A program made the translations under genes and the position numbers. From Deltaproteobacteria bacterium (GTDB lineage Bacteria; Myxococcota_A; UBA9160; SZUA-336): 64,000 nt of DNA. Shown here piece by piece: positions 1-8,069 of this stretch. Positions within the stretch are counted from its first letter, which is position 1. Every line of letters begins with the position of its first letter. The notes beneath the pieces are model-generated. The model did not search any database, was not told the origin of the DNA, and saw only the letters and a program-made list of their open reading frames with translations. The stretch spans positions 62,001 through 126,000 of the forward strand of contig JAJDAJ010000104.1 in assembly GCA_029261925.1 (NCBI GenBank), read 5' to 3'.

Positions 1-1
1 C

Positions 2-1138
2 GTCGATGGCAAGGCGCTCACGCGCACCCTCGACGACGCGCTGACCAAGGTCGAGCGCATGCTGACGCGGCGCGAGAGCGCGGCCGGCGATCGCGAGGCC
101 GAGGACCGCGTGGACCGGCGCGTCGCGCGCCTGCTGCGCAGCGCGGACCTGTCCACCAAGATCATGGCCCAGCTGCGCGACGGTCTGTGCGAGTACGTCG
201 ACCGCTTCGGCGGCCTGCAGCGCGAGCGCAACTCGCTGGACGACCCACGCCGGCGCCCGCGCTCCGACGCGGGGCGCACGCGGCGACGCCGCGAGATGCG
301 CCGCCTCGCCGAGCAGCGCCGGGCGGTCGAGGCCGAGGTCGGCCTGCCGGTCGAGGTGTTCGGACAGCTCGCCGCCCGCATGGACGAGTCCTGGGAGCGC
401 CTGACGCACCACAAGAACCTCTTCCTGGAGCACAACCTGAAGCTGGTGGTGGCGATCGCCAAGGACTACCAGGACATGGGCGTGCCCTTCATCGACCTGA
501 TCCAGGAAGGCAACATCGGGCTGGTGCGCGCGGTGGAGAAGTTCGACGCCGAGCGCGGCTTCAAGTTCTCGACCTACGCCGTCTGGTGGATCCGGCAGGC
601 CCTGGTCCGCGCGATCCAGAACCAGTCGCGGACCATCCGCATCCCGAGCCACCTGCACGAGGACCTGCGCAAGTACCAGCGCGCGCGGGCGTCGCTCGAG
701 ACCGAGCTGGCGCGCGAGCCGACCGCACCGGAGATCGCCAAGGCCGCGGGCATCTCCCTCGAGCACGCCCAGCGACTCGAGCGGATCGTTCGCGACCCGA
801 TCAGCCTCGAGAACCCGGTTCCCGGAACCGACGACAAGAAGCTGATCGACACGCTCAAGGACCCCAGCGCGCCGTCGCACGCGGACAACCTGGACCGGCA
901 GCGCCTCGAGAGCGCCACCGGACAGGCCCTCGGCCGCCTGCCGGAGCGCGAGCGGCAGATCCTGCAGTGGCGCTTCGGCCTCGACGGCGAGCGCGAGCAC
1001 ACGCTCGAGGAGATCGGCCGCCTGCTCGGCCTGTCTCGCGAGCGCGTGCGCCAGCTCGAGGCACGTGCCCTGGCCCAGCTCCGGGGCGCACCCAGCGGCG
1101 ACCTGCGCAACTTCGCGCAGGAGGCCGAGCTGCTCTGA
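2..1138 (+). CDS. RNA polymerase sigma-70 family factor, group 1/2 (5'-truncated)
   Basis: Primary or alternative sigma factor that directs RNA polymerase to promoters. The frame is open to the window edge, so the true start lies upstream and the ATG at 59 is probably internal. A charged N-terminal part is followed by region 2 (KLVVAIAKDYQDMGVPFIDL and the -10-binding segment FSTYAVWWIRQA), region 3 (EPTAPEIAKAAGIS) and region 4 with a clear helix-turn-helix (TLEEIGRLLGLSRERVRQLE). The charged tail after region 4 is short. Architecture matches RpoD/RpoS/RpoH-type factors rather than ECF. Region 1.1 cannot be judged because the N-terminus is cut off. A strong hairpin follows the stop codon, so this is the last gene of its transcript. 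Confidence 0.9.
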   Translation, partial: VDGKALTRTLDDALTKVERMLTRRESAAGDREAEDRVDRRVARLLRSADLSTKIMAQLRDGLCEYVDRFGGLQRERNSLDDPRRRPRSDAGRTRRRREMRRLAEQRRAVEAEVGLPVEVFGQLAARMDESWERLTHHKNLFLEHNLKLVVAIAKDYQDMGVPFIDLIQEGNIGLVRAVEKFDAERGFKFSTYAVWWIRQALVRAIQNQSRTIRIPSHLHEDLRKYQRARASLETELAREPTAPEIAKAAGISLEHAQRLERIVRDPISLENPVPGTDDKKLIDTLKDPSAPSHADNLDRQRLESATGQALGRLPERERQILQWRFGLDGEREHTLEEIGRLLGLSRERVRQLEARALAQLRGAPSGDLRNFAQEAELL

Positions 1139-1160
1139 GCCTGCGCCTGCCGACGACCAC

Positions 1161-1195
1161 GCGGCCCCGGGGATCCTGGCGATCCCCGGGGCCGC
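1161..1195 (+). terminator. Strong hairpin after sigma gene
   Basis: A perfect 15-bp GC-rich inverted repeat (1161-1175 with 1181-1195, loop CTGGC) sits 22 nt after the sigma factor stop and is followed by TCTCGTCGT. The downstream T-run is weak, so it is a terminator by position and strength rather than a textbook one. Confidence 0.65.
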
Positions 1196-1275
1196 TCTCG
1201 TCGTGGCCGGGCACGGGTCCCGCGGCGGCCTCGACCGCAGTTGCGGGCTAGGTTCCTGCCGGGGGAGGCGACCGA

Positions 1276-1977
1276 TTGCCCGACGCGCTGCTCAGCGCCG
1301 CCGCGGCACTCCTCGGGGTGCTGCTGGCCCTGGTCTCGGGACTCGGCTGCGGCGCGCTGCGGAGGACGCGCGGCGTCGACACCGCCTACACGCGCAAGCT
1401 CTTCCACCTGATCATCTTCAGCGTGGCGACCGCGGTGTACGCCGGGCTGGGGCCCTGGGCGACCTACGCGTACTCGGCGGGCGTGGTCGCGGTGGTGCTC
1501 GGGGCCACGCTGCAGGGAGCGGGCAGCACGATCTACGAGGCCCTGGCCCGCGAGCGCGACGCGCCCCATCGCACGGCCTACGTGATCACCCCGCTGGTCG
1601 CGACGGCCGCCGGCGGCCTGCTGTGCGTGGCGCTCGCCGGCGATCTCGCGCACGTGGGCTTCCTGGTCACGGGCTGGGGGGACGCGGTCGGGGAGCCTGC
1701 GGGCCGGCGCTGGGGCCGCCATCCGTATCGCGCGCCGTCGCTGCTCGGGCCGACCGGGGTCCGCACGCTGGAGGGCAGCGCCGCGGTCGCGCTGGCGAGC
1801 TTCGGGGCCGCATGGGTTGCGCTGGCCACGGCCCCGGCAGCTCCAGGAGCCGCGCTCAGCGGGGCGCTCGCGATCGGCGTGGCGACGCCGCTGGTCGAGG
1901 CCGTGTCGCCCCGTGGCCTCGACAACCTGACCACCATGGTCGCCGCAGCCGCGATCGCCGCGGCCCTGGCCGGCTGA
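1276..1977 (+). CDS. Phytol/dolichol kinase-like integral membrane protein (VTE5/SEC59 family)
   Basis: Polytopic membrane protein of 233 residues, probably a CTP-dependent polyprenol or phytol kinase of the superfamily that includes CdsA-type cytidylyltransferases. Family signatures visible: RKLFHL at 40-45, GWGDAVGEPAGRRWG at 133-147, EGS at 166-168, and a C-terminal E208 with DNLT at 216-219. Hydrophobic segments fill the rest. The start is TTG at 1276, chosen because GGGGGAGG lies 8 nt upstream and no better start is in frame. A TAGGTT -10-like box (1249-1254) fits a short leader. The substrate cannot be read from the sequence: isoprenoid alcohol kinase is family knowledge, not shown here. 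Confidence 0.7.
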   Translation: MPDALLSAAAALLGVLLALVSGLGCGALRRTRGVDTAYTRKLFHLIIFSVATAVYAGLGPWATYAYSAGVVAVVLGATLQGAGSTIYEALARERDAPHRTAYVITPLVATAAGGLLCVALAGDLAHVGFLVTGWGDAVGEPAGRRWGRHPYRAPSLLGPTGVRTLEGSAAVALASFGAAWVALATAPAAPGAALSGALAIGVATPLVEAVSPRGLDNLTTMVAAAAIAAALAG

Positions 1978-1980
1978 CCC

Positions 1981-2033
1981 GGGCCCGGACACGGGGCCCC
2001 ACCCGTGTGACTCCCTGACGCGGGTCCGGGCCC
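1981..2033 (+). terminator. Nested inverted repeats before uspA
   Basis: The outer repeat GGGCCCGGA (1981-1989) pairs with TCCGGGCCC (2025-2033). An alternative inner hairpin ACACGGG/CCCGTGT (1989-1995 with 2002-2008) lies within it. This is probably the transcript end of the kinase-like gene; there is no T-run. Confidence 0.45.
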
Positions 2034-2104
2034 CCGGAGGGCGGCGGGACCCTGCGGGGCGGGCACGCGGCCTGCACTGCACCGGGGCAGGAGGAATCCA
2101 GCCG

Positions 2105-2542
2105 ATGCTCGAGATCCACAAGATCCTGGTCCCCACCGACTTCTCGGAGGACGCGCGCCGTGCCCTCGATCACGCCGCCGATCTGGCCCGCGTGCACGGC
2201 GCGAGCCTGATCCTCCATCACAGCTGCGAGCTGCCGGTGGCCGTGTCCACGCCCTGGGCCTACGAGATCCCGCCGCAGCTGCACGACCAGGTGCGCCAGG
2301 AGGCGAGCCGGAGGCTCGAGGCGCTGCGCGAGGAGCTCGGCGCTGCCGGGCTGGAGGCCACGACCAGCCTCGGCGCCGGCCCCGCGTCGATCGACATCGT
2401 GGACAGCGCCGGAGCCGCGGGGGCGGACCTGATCGTCATGGGCACGCGCGGCAACACGGGGATCAAGCACGTGCTGCTGGGCAGCGTGGCCGAGCGGGTG
2501 ATCCGCCACGCAGCCTGCCCGGTGCTGACGGTCAAGGCCTGA
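2105..2542 (+). CDS. Universal stress protein, UspA family
   Basis: Cytoplasmic 145-residue single-domain Usp. The N-terminal strand KILVPTDFSEDARRAL and the C-terminal nucleotide-binding signature (GTRGNTGIKHVLLGSVAERV, the G-x2-G-x9-G-S pattern of ATP-binding Usps) are both intact, so it should bind ATP. AGGAGGA is well placed upstream of the ATG at 2105. It converges on the potassium channel gene with only 6 nt between stop codons. A Usp next to a K+ channel suggests a stress or membrane-energy role, but that is inference from neighbourhood. Confidence 0.92.
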   Translation: MLEIHKILVPTDFSEDARRALDHAADLARVHGASLILHHSCELPVAVSTPWAYEIPPQLHDQVRQEASRRLEALREELGAAGLEATTSLGAGPASIDIVDSAGAAGADLIVMGTRGNTGIKHVLLGSVAERVIRHAACPVLTVKA

Positions 2543-2548
2543 GGGAGC

Positions 2549-3568
2549 TCAGGCGGCGCCCTGGGCGAGCCGCTCCAGGGCGCTGCGCTCCCCGACCACC
2601 ACCAGCTGGTCCCCGCCGTCCACGGCGCGCGACGGATCCGGCGCCAGCAGGATCTCGCCCGCAGCGGTGCGCACCGCCACCACGCGGAGCCGCAGCAGCT
2701 CGCCCTCGATCTCGCGCAGGGTCCGGCCGATCACGCGGGCCCCGCCTTCGATCCGGACCTCCTCGAGATCGATGCCCTCGCCCATCAGCGGCCGGGCGAT
2801 CTCCAGGAAATCGACCACCGACGGCCTGAGGATCGACATGGCCATGCGCTGGCCGCCCATCTGGTAGGCCGAGACGACCTGGTCGGCCCCCGCGGCGCGC
2901 AGGCGCCGCAGTGCCGCGTCGGTCTCGCCCCGGGCATGCACCCCGATCCCGGGCTTCAGCTCGCGCGCGGCCAGCGTGATGAACACGTTGGTGGCGTCGG
3001 AGCCGGTGGCCGCGACCAGGGCCGCGGCCCGCTCCACGCCCGCCTGGCGCAGCACGGCGTCGTCGGTGGCGGAGCCGATCACGTAGGGCAGTCCCGAGCG
3101 CTCCAGGTCCGGCTGGCGCTCGGCCTCGGGCTCGACGATCGCCACGGCGCGGCGTCCGCGCCGCAGCTCGTCGGCGACGATGCGTCCGAAGCGGCCGAAC
3201 CCACAGACGATCACGTGATCGGAGAGCTGATCGATGGTCCGCTGCATGGTTCTCCTCGCGAGGGTGGCGCGCAGGTTGGTCTCCAGCACGATCTGGGCAA
3301 TCTGGGTCATCAGGTAGAGCGCCGTGCCTCCGGCCAGCACGATCAGCGCGATGGTGAACAGCCGTCCGGCGTCCGAGAGCGGCTGCACCTCGCCGTACCC
3401 GACGGTCGACAGGGTGATCACGGTCATGTACAGCGCGTCGAGCGGCCGCATGCCCTCGACCACCACGTAGCCCAGCGTGCCGCCGGCCGTGATCCCGAGC
3501 ATGCCCGCCGCGGCGAGCAGCAGACGTCGGCCGGCAGCACCGGCCCCGGCGGCGGACGAGGCGATCAA
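2549..3568 (-). CDS. TrkA-gated two-TM potassium channel
   Basis: Inner-membrane K+ channel subunit of 339 residues. A first transmembrane helix (about 15-37) leads to the pore loop with selectivity filter TVGYG at 55-59, then a second helix (about 66-90). The cytoplasmic part has an RCK/TrkA-N domain with nucleotide-binding GFGRFG at 123-128 and an acidic residue in AIVEPE, then a TrkA-C domain (about 255-335). The order is that of MthK/Kch-like channels. No internal restart is needed. The gene is a single transcription unit, convergent with uspA and divergent from the 37-residue peptide gene. Confidence 0.92.
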   Translation of the reverse strand: MIASSAAGAGAAGRRLLLAAAGMLGITAGGTLGYVVVEGMRPLDALYMTVITLSTVGYGEVQPLSDAGRLFTIALIVLAGGTALYLMTQIAQIVLETNLRATLARRTMQRTIDQLSDHVIVCGFGRFGRIVADELRRGRRAVAIVEPEAERQPDLERSGLPYVIGSATDDAVLRQAGVERAAALVAATGSDATNVFITLAARELKPGIGVHARGETDAALRRLRAAGADQVVSAYQMGGQRMAMSILRPSVVDFLEIARPLMGEGIDLEEVRIEGGARVIGRTLREIEGELLRLRVVAVRTAAGEILLAPDPSRAVDGGDQLVVVGERSALERLAQGAA

Positions 3569-3717
3569 GGACGCCCGAGAGTACCCGCTCGACGGGCCTC
3601 AGGTGAGCGCCGTCACGATCCCGGGGACCCCGCGTCCGAGAGGAATCCCGGAGGGGAATGGATTCTCGCGCCAGGGCGTCTACAGTGCCGGTGCGCGACG
3701 GACGAAGAGGAGCATCG

Positions 3718-3831
3718 ATGTCGAACGCAGGGGAGGAGACGGCAGGTCGCGGTGGGGCGCTCCGGCGCAACCTCCTGCTCGTCGCGTCCTACCTGGTCGT
3801 GCTCACCCTCATCGCCGCCGGCTACCAGTAG
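3718..3831 (+). CDS. 37-residue small single-span membrane protein
   Basis: A short frame with a polar, basic N-terminus (MSNAGEETAGRGGALRR) and one hydrophobic helix (about residues 19-34) ending AGYQ. Codons are almost all G/C-ending like neighbouring genes, AAGAGGA is spaced correctly before the ATG, and a TACAGTGC -10-like motif (3681-3688) lies upstream. N-terminus in, helix across, is the predicted topology by the positive-inside rule. I do not recognise a family. It lies alone between the divergent potassium channel and the convergent ndk, so there is no operon clue to function. Confidence 0.6.
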   Translation: MSNAGEETAGRGGALRRNLLLVASYLVVLTLIAAGYQ

Positions 3832-3870
3832 GTCCGGCCGGCGCGGCCCCTTCGAGCCCCCGCCCCGCGC

Positions 3871-4290
3871 TCAGCGCGAGACGATCTCGGTGGCGCGGAA
3901 GAAGTAGGCGATCTCCTCGCGCGCGGTCTCCGGGGCGTCCGAGCCGTGCACGGCGTTCTGCTCGATGTTCGAGGCGAAGCGCTTGCGGATCGTGCCCGCG
4001 TCGGCCTCGTCCGGGTTGGTCGCGCCCATGAGCGCGCGGTAGCGGGCGATCGCGTCGTCCCCCTCCAGCACGCTGACCAGGCAGGGCCCCGAGGTCATGA
4101 ACTTGACCAGGTCGGCGAAGAAGGGGCGCTCGCGGTGTACCGCGTAGAAGCCCTCGGCCTCGCCCTGCGTCATGTGGAGCATGCGCGTGGCCACCAGCTG
4201 GAGCCCCGCGCCCTCGATCATCTCGAGGATCGGGCCGATGTGGCCGGCGCGGACGGCGTCGGGCTTGATGATGGAGAAGGTGCGTTCCAT
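3871..4290 (-). CDS. ndk: Nucleoside diphosphate kinase
   Basis: Transfers the gamma-phosphate of ATP to nucleoside diphosphates in the cytoplasm through a phosphohistidine. At 139 residues it has normal family length. The N-terminal SIIKPDAV has the nucleotide-contacting lysine (K9), and the active-site histidine lies in NAVHGSD (H115). The GATNPDEADAGTIRKRF region (89-105) is also standard. Nothing is missing. It is followed 34 nt upstream on the same strand by the end of the MoxR operon, so it may be the start of a separate unit or read through. Confidence 0.97.
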   Translation of the reverse strand: MERTFSIIKPDAVRAGHIGPILEMIEGAGLQLVATRMLHMTQGEAEGFYAVHRERPFFADLVKFMTSGPCLVSVLEGDDAIARYRALMGATNPDEADAGTIRKRFASNIEQNAVHGSDAPETAREEIAYFFRATEIVSR

Positions 4291-4324
4291 GGCGGCGGGA
4301 GCTTAGCCCGCATTTCCGGGTCTG

Positions 4325-5251
4325 CTACCCGACGGCGGCGATCAGCCGCGGCACCTCTGCGTGGACCTCGGGGGGCACGCGGAAGGTGGTCATCCACGCC
4401 AGGACGCCCAGGTCCGCCGCCTCGACCCGCGTCCGGCCGCCCTGCAGCGCCCTGCCGCGCAGCAGCTTCACGGCCTTGACCAGGAAGCTGCGGTCCGTCA
4501 GCAGCGCCTCGTTCTCGTCACAGCCGTGGTCGACCACCAGGCGCCGCAGCAGCTCGAGCAGCGCCGCGCGCAGGGCCACGGGCACCTCGATCCCGGGCAG
4601 CTCGGCGTAGAGCCGGTCGAGCTCGGCCCGGTCGAGCACCGGCCGGGGCTCGGGGGACTCCTCGACCCCACCCTCCGCGGCGCGGTCCAGTAGCCGTGCC
4701 GCCGCATCGGGGTCGCCCTCGAGCAGCGGGGCCACGCGGAGCTGCAGCGCGAAGCGATCGAGGTTCGCCGGATCCAGGGGCTCGTTGTAGTACGCGTCCG
4801 AAGCCGGATTGCCGGTGGCGATCGCGCTGAGCAGGGGCAGCGGGCGGTCACCGAAGCGGCGCTCGTTGAGCACGCGCAGCAGCACGTTGAGCGCCTCGCC
4901 CGGAGCCCGCGAGATGTCGTCGAGCACGCAGAGGTCGCAGTCGAGGACGCCGCCGGGCTCGACGCGCTGCGCGATGCGCTCGCCCCCGCCGCCCAGCGGC
5001 GAGCGCTCGAGCACCACGTCGCCGACCAGCTCGGCGAGCCGCGTGTCGCGGTGGAGCTGGTAGAAGAAGAAGCTGAGCCCGGTGCCACGCGCCACCAGCT
5101 CGGCCATCCGCGTCTTCGCCGTTCCCGGCGGCCCCTCCAGGTAGACGTGCTCGCGACACAGCAGCGCGAGCAAGAGGGCGCCCTTGGCGTCGTCGTGCCC
5201 GACGACGTGGCGATCGAGCAGGTCGCCGAGGCGCTCGAACGGCTGGCTCAT
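4325..5251 (-). CDS. MoxR-family AAA+ ATPase
   Basis: Cytoplasmic 308-residue AAA+ ATPase of the MoxR/RavA/BchI type, used as chaperones that load metal ions or mature protein complexes with a VWA-domain partner. Walker A GPPGTAKT is at 40-47, Walker B CVLDD at 108-112 with aspartate in place of the usual glutamate, and sensor-1 AIATGNP is intact. The C-terminal helical lid (about 190-308) is normal. Its ATG overlaps the stop of the upstream VWA gene (ATGA), so the two are translationally coupled and probably form one complex. Last gene of the kelch / AAA-VWA / MoxR operon. Confidence 0.92.
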   Translation of the reverse strand: MSQPFERLGDLLDRHVVGHDDAKGALLLALLCREHVYLEGPPGTAKTRMAELVARGTGLSFFFYQLHRDTRLAELVGDVVLERSPLGGGGERIAQRVEPGGVLDCDLCVLDDISRAPGEALNVLLRVLNERRFGDRPLPLLSAIATGNPASDAYYNEPLDPANLDRFALQLRVAPLLEGDPDAAARLLDRAAEGGVEESPEPRPVLDRAELDRLYAELPGIEVPVALRAALLELLRRLVVDHGCDENEALLTDRSFLVKAVKLLRGRALQGGRTRVEAADLGVLAWMTTFRVPPEVHAEVPRLIAAVG

Positions 5252-7026
5252 CGCGCCTCCACGCGCATGCCGCTCGCCTGCGGCCGGCCGCGGAAGGCCA
5301 CCCCGCCGGTCACCCGGGCCAGCCCCTCGAGCACCGGGGGAGGTTCACCGAGCCCGACGAAGACCGTGTGCACGCGCACGCCGAGGCGGCGCGCGAGCGC
5401 CCGCTCGGCGCGCACCGCGGGATCGCCGACGACCGGGACACCGTCGGTGATCAGCACCACGTGGCCGTGCCGTCCGGCGCGCGAGAGACCGCGCAGGGCC
5501 GCGCGCAGCGGCGCCTCGTAGTTCGTGCGCCCGGAGCTGCGCGCGTCCGCGGCGCGCGCGAGGAGCTCGCCGTAGCGCCGGTGCAGCAGCGCGCGACCCG
5601 GCCGGAAAACGTGCGCATCGTGGTCGAACTCGACGTAGCCCACGCGCAGTCCGTGTCGTCGCGCGCCCCGGACCAGGCCCGCGACCACCTCGCCGGCCCA
5701 GCGCGCCAGCCCGCCCTCCATCGACGCCGAGACGTCGCGCAGCAGCGCGACCGCGCCCCGACCGGCGCGACGCTCGCGGCGCAGCACCGACGGCCGCAGC
5801 TCCGCGCCGTCGACCAGGAGCACCGCATCGAGCGGGTCGGCGTCGAGCAGCTCGTCGAGGGCGCGCATGCGGCGCCGCGAGCGCGGCGCCCCCGCAGGGT
5901 GCTCGCGCCGCCCGGCCCCGCCGCGCGCGAGCCGGCCCTCGAGCACACGCACCAGCGAGGCCACGTCGGCGGCGACCGGCTCCCGGACCCCGGCGCTGGA
6001 GCGCGCAGCGGCGCGCACCGCCCCGGGACGCGGCGCCGCGGGATCCTGTGGCGCTGCACCTGCACTCGCGGCCGCGGTACCCGCCCCGCTACCCGCGGGC
6101 ACCGGGAGCGCGAGGCCGGCGCCCCGCACGACCGCCGCCAGCAGCTCGTCGGCGCGCTCGGCCGGCACGCGGCCGGCCAGCGCGAAGCGCGTGGCCACCA
6201 GATCTCGGCGGCGCACCGCGTCCGCGCCGCGCAGCAGCGCGTGCGCGCGCATCAGGGCGGGCCCGGCGCGGGCCAGCACGCGATCGCCGAGGCGGGCGCG
6301 GTCGAGCGGATCGAGGCGTGCGCGCAGCTCGACCAGCAGCTCGCGCCAGGCCTCGCGCAGCCCGGGCTCGAGGGGCAGGGCCGCCGCAGCCTGCTGCCAG
6401 GCGTGGCGCCGGCCGCGAGTGGCGCAGGCCGGACCGGGGGACACGGGCGCGTCGCAGCTGCGATCCAGCAGCGCGCGCGCGGGTCCCGGATCCGCGGCGC
6501 CGAGCAAGCCGGTCATGCGGATCTGCACGCCGAAGCGGTCGCGCGCCGCGGGCTCGAGCTCGTCGCCGTACGACTCGAGCCCGGCCGGACCCGCGGTCGC
6601 GACCGCGACCTCGAGCGGCAGGCGCCGGGCGTCGAGGCGCCGCGTCTCCAGCGCGCGCAGCAGCGGGGTCAGCGCCTCGGCCGGCGCCCGCGTCAGCCCG
6701 GGCACGACCAGGATCTCGGCGTCGGCGAGCGGGCCGGGGGCGAGCTCCGCGCGCACGCGCTCGCGCGTGCCGCTGCGCTGGCGGCGCAAGATCGTGTCGC
6801 CGCGCCACTCACCGGGCTGCAGGTCGCGGTGCAGGGTCAGGGTCAGGGCGCGCGCCCCCGACAGTCGCGCCAGCGCCCCGGCCAGGGCCGCCTTGCCGCA
6901 GCCCGGCGGGCCCTCGAGCAGCGCGTGCTCGCGGGCGACCAGCGCCAGGACCAGGCCGAGCGCCTCGTCCCCGCGACCGACCAGCTCACGCGTCAGGGCA
7001 TCGAGCAGCGCTCCCGGCCCGGTCAC
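5248..7026 (-). CDS. Degenerate MoxR-like AAA domain fused to VWA domain (BchD/ChlD-like)
   Basis: This 592-residue protein pairs a MoxR-like AAA module (1-300) with an Ala/Pro/Arg-rich linker (305-385) and a C-terminal VWA domain (about 395-592). Walker A is GPPGCGKA (39-46), with Ala where Ser/Thr normally binds Mg2+. The Walker B segment ILVVPGL lacks the acidic pair, so ATP hydrolysis by this subunit is unlikely. The VWA MIDAS is complete: D431-x-S433-x-S435, T501 and D528 (ITDG). The pairing of an active I-like ATPase (next gene) with an inactive D-like AAA-VWA subunit mirrors magnesium chelatase I/D, but no chlorophyll genes are nearby. GTG start overlaps the kelch stop by 3 nt. Confidence 0.85.
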   Translation of the reverse strand: MTGPGALLDALTRELVGRGDEALGLVLALVAREHALLEGPPGCGKAALAGALARLSGARALTLTLHRDLQPGEWRGDTILRRQRSGTRERVRAELAPGPLADAEILVVPGLTRAPAEALTPLLRALETRRLDARRLPLEVAVATAGPAGLESYGDELEPAARDRFGVQIRMTGLLGAADPGPARALLDRSCDAPVSPGPACATRGRRHAWQQAAAALPLEPGLREAWRELLVELRARLDPLDRARLGDRVLARAGPALMRAHALLRGADAVRRRDLVATRFALAGRVPAERADELLAAVVRGAGLALPVPAGSGAGTAAASAGAAPQDPAAPRPGAVRAAARSSAGVREPVAADVASLVRVLEGRLARGGAGRREHPAGAPRSRRRMRALDELLDADPLDAVLLVDGAELRPSVLRRERRAGRGAVALLRDVSASMEGGLARWAGEVVAGLVRGARRHGLRVGYVEFDHDAHVFRPGRALLHRRYGELLARAADARSSGRTNYEAPLRAALRGLSRAGRHGHVVLITDGVPVVGDPAVRAERALARRLGVRVHTVFVGLGEPPPVLEGLARVTGGVAFRGRPQASGMRVEAR

Positions 7027-7976
7027 GGCCGCGTCTCCAGCGCGATCCGGTCGATCCGCGCGCTGGCGCTGAGCCCGGACGCGAGCAGACCCGTGCGCGT
7101 CGAGCCGCCCACCAGCAGCCAGTGCGCGCCCGCCACGACCGAGGCCTGACCGCGGCGCGCCTGCGGCACGCTGCCGCGCAGCTGCCAGCGGTCCGCGGCG
7201 GCGTCGTAGAACCAGTGCGCGTCGAAGACCCGCGACGACGCCATGGCCTCGCCACCGGTGGCGTGCAGGCCCCCGCCCGCCGACGCCAGCGAGAGGCCGG
7301 CCCGCGGCGCGGGCAGGTCCGCGGCCCGCGTCCAGGCGCCCGTCTCCGGATCCCAGACGTCGACCCGCGCCAGGTCGCCTGCGCCGGCGGTGCGCCCGCC
7401 GGCCAGGTAGACGCGCCCCCCCAGCACCGCGGCCGCGGCCAGGTAGCGCGGCGGCTCCAGGCTGCCGGCCGCCCGCTCCCAGCGATCCCGCCGCGGCAGG
7501 TAGCTCCAGACGCGCCCGGCATCGGCACCGCGCCCGCCCAGCACGTGGATGCGTCCGCCCTGCACCACGACCGCGGCCTCGCCGCGGGCGACCGGGAGCG
7601 GTGCACGCGCCTCCCAGACGTCGCGCGCGGGATCGTACACGTGCAGCTCGCGCGAGACGTTGCGCAGCCAGTCGGTGTAGCCCGCGACCAGGTAGAGACG
7701 GCCTTCCAGCGCGACCAGGCCGGGCCCGTGCAGGGGCCGGGGCAGCGGCGCCAGCGCGCGACGCGCTCCGTCGGACAGCCGCAGCGCCTCGAAGACGTCA
7801 CTGGTGCCGGTCCAGCCGCGCCCGCCGGCTGCGTACAGCCAGCCGTCGGCGACGGCCGCCGCGGGATCGCTGCGCGCCGACGAGAGCTCGAGCGCGGGGG
7901 CAGGGGCGGCGAGCCGCGGCCCGCCCGCGGCCAGGGCCAGCAGCACGGGCGCGGTGATGAGGGGGAGCCAGCGCAT
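7023..7976 (-). CDS. Exported kelch-repeat beta-propeller protein
   Basis: The mature part consists of kelch repeats (recurring GG followed by Y/V and W, as in YAAGGRGW, HVLGGRGA, YLAGGRTA and HATGGEA), forming a beta-propeller likely used for protein or glycan binding. The start is ATG at 7976, which gives 317 residues beginning with a signal peptide (MRWLPLITAPVLLALAAGG). The longer open frame upstream has no signal and is biased noise. A TACCCTGC box at 7983-7990 puts transcription start within a few bases of this ATG. It is coupled to the AAA-VWA gene, an odd pairing because that protein is cytoplasmic and this one is exported. Confidence 0.82.
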   Translation of the reverse strand: MRWLPLITAPVLLALAAGGPRLAAPAPALELSSARSDPAAAVADGWLYAAGGRGWTGTSDVFEALRLSDGARRALAPLPRPLHGPGLVALEGRLYLVAGYTDWLRNVSRELHVYDPARDVWEARAPLPVARGEAAVVVQGGRIHVLGGRGADAGRVWSYLPRRDRWERAAGSLEPPRYLAAAAVLGGRVYLAGGRTAGAGDLARVDVWDPETGAWTRAADLPAPRAGLSLASAGGGLHATGGEAMASSRVFDAHWFYDAAADRWQLRGSVPQARRGQASVVAGAHWLLVGGSTRTGLLASGLSASARIDRIALETRP

Positions 7977-7984
7977 CGACGCGC

Positions 7985-7990
7985 AGGGTA
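7985..7990 (-). promoter_or_regulatory. -10-like element of kelch/AAA-VWA/MoxR operon
   Basis: TACCCT followed by GCGCG, 9 nt before the kelch ATG. It matches the TAnnnTGC pattern found upstream of many units in this window. No good -35 element is visible. Confidence 0.45.
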
Positions 7991-8069
7991 GTCGAAAGTG
8001 CCCGCGGCGCGCGGCGCGCTCCGCGCCGCCTCGACGGCTCCCCGGACGGCCCGTATGCTCGCGCGCCCC

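Noticed and set aside
5368..7149. Long plus-strand frame of 593 codons antisense to the AAA-VWA gene
   Set aside because: Arises from GC-rich codon bias opposite a real gene; Gln/Arg/Ala-rich with no domain.
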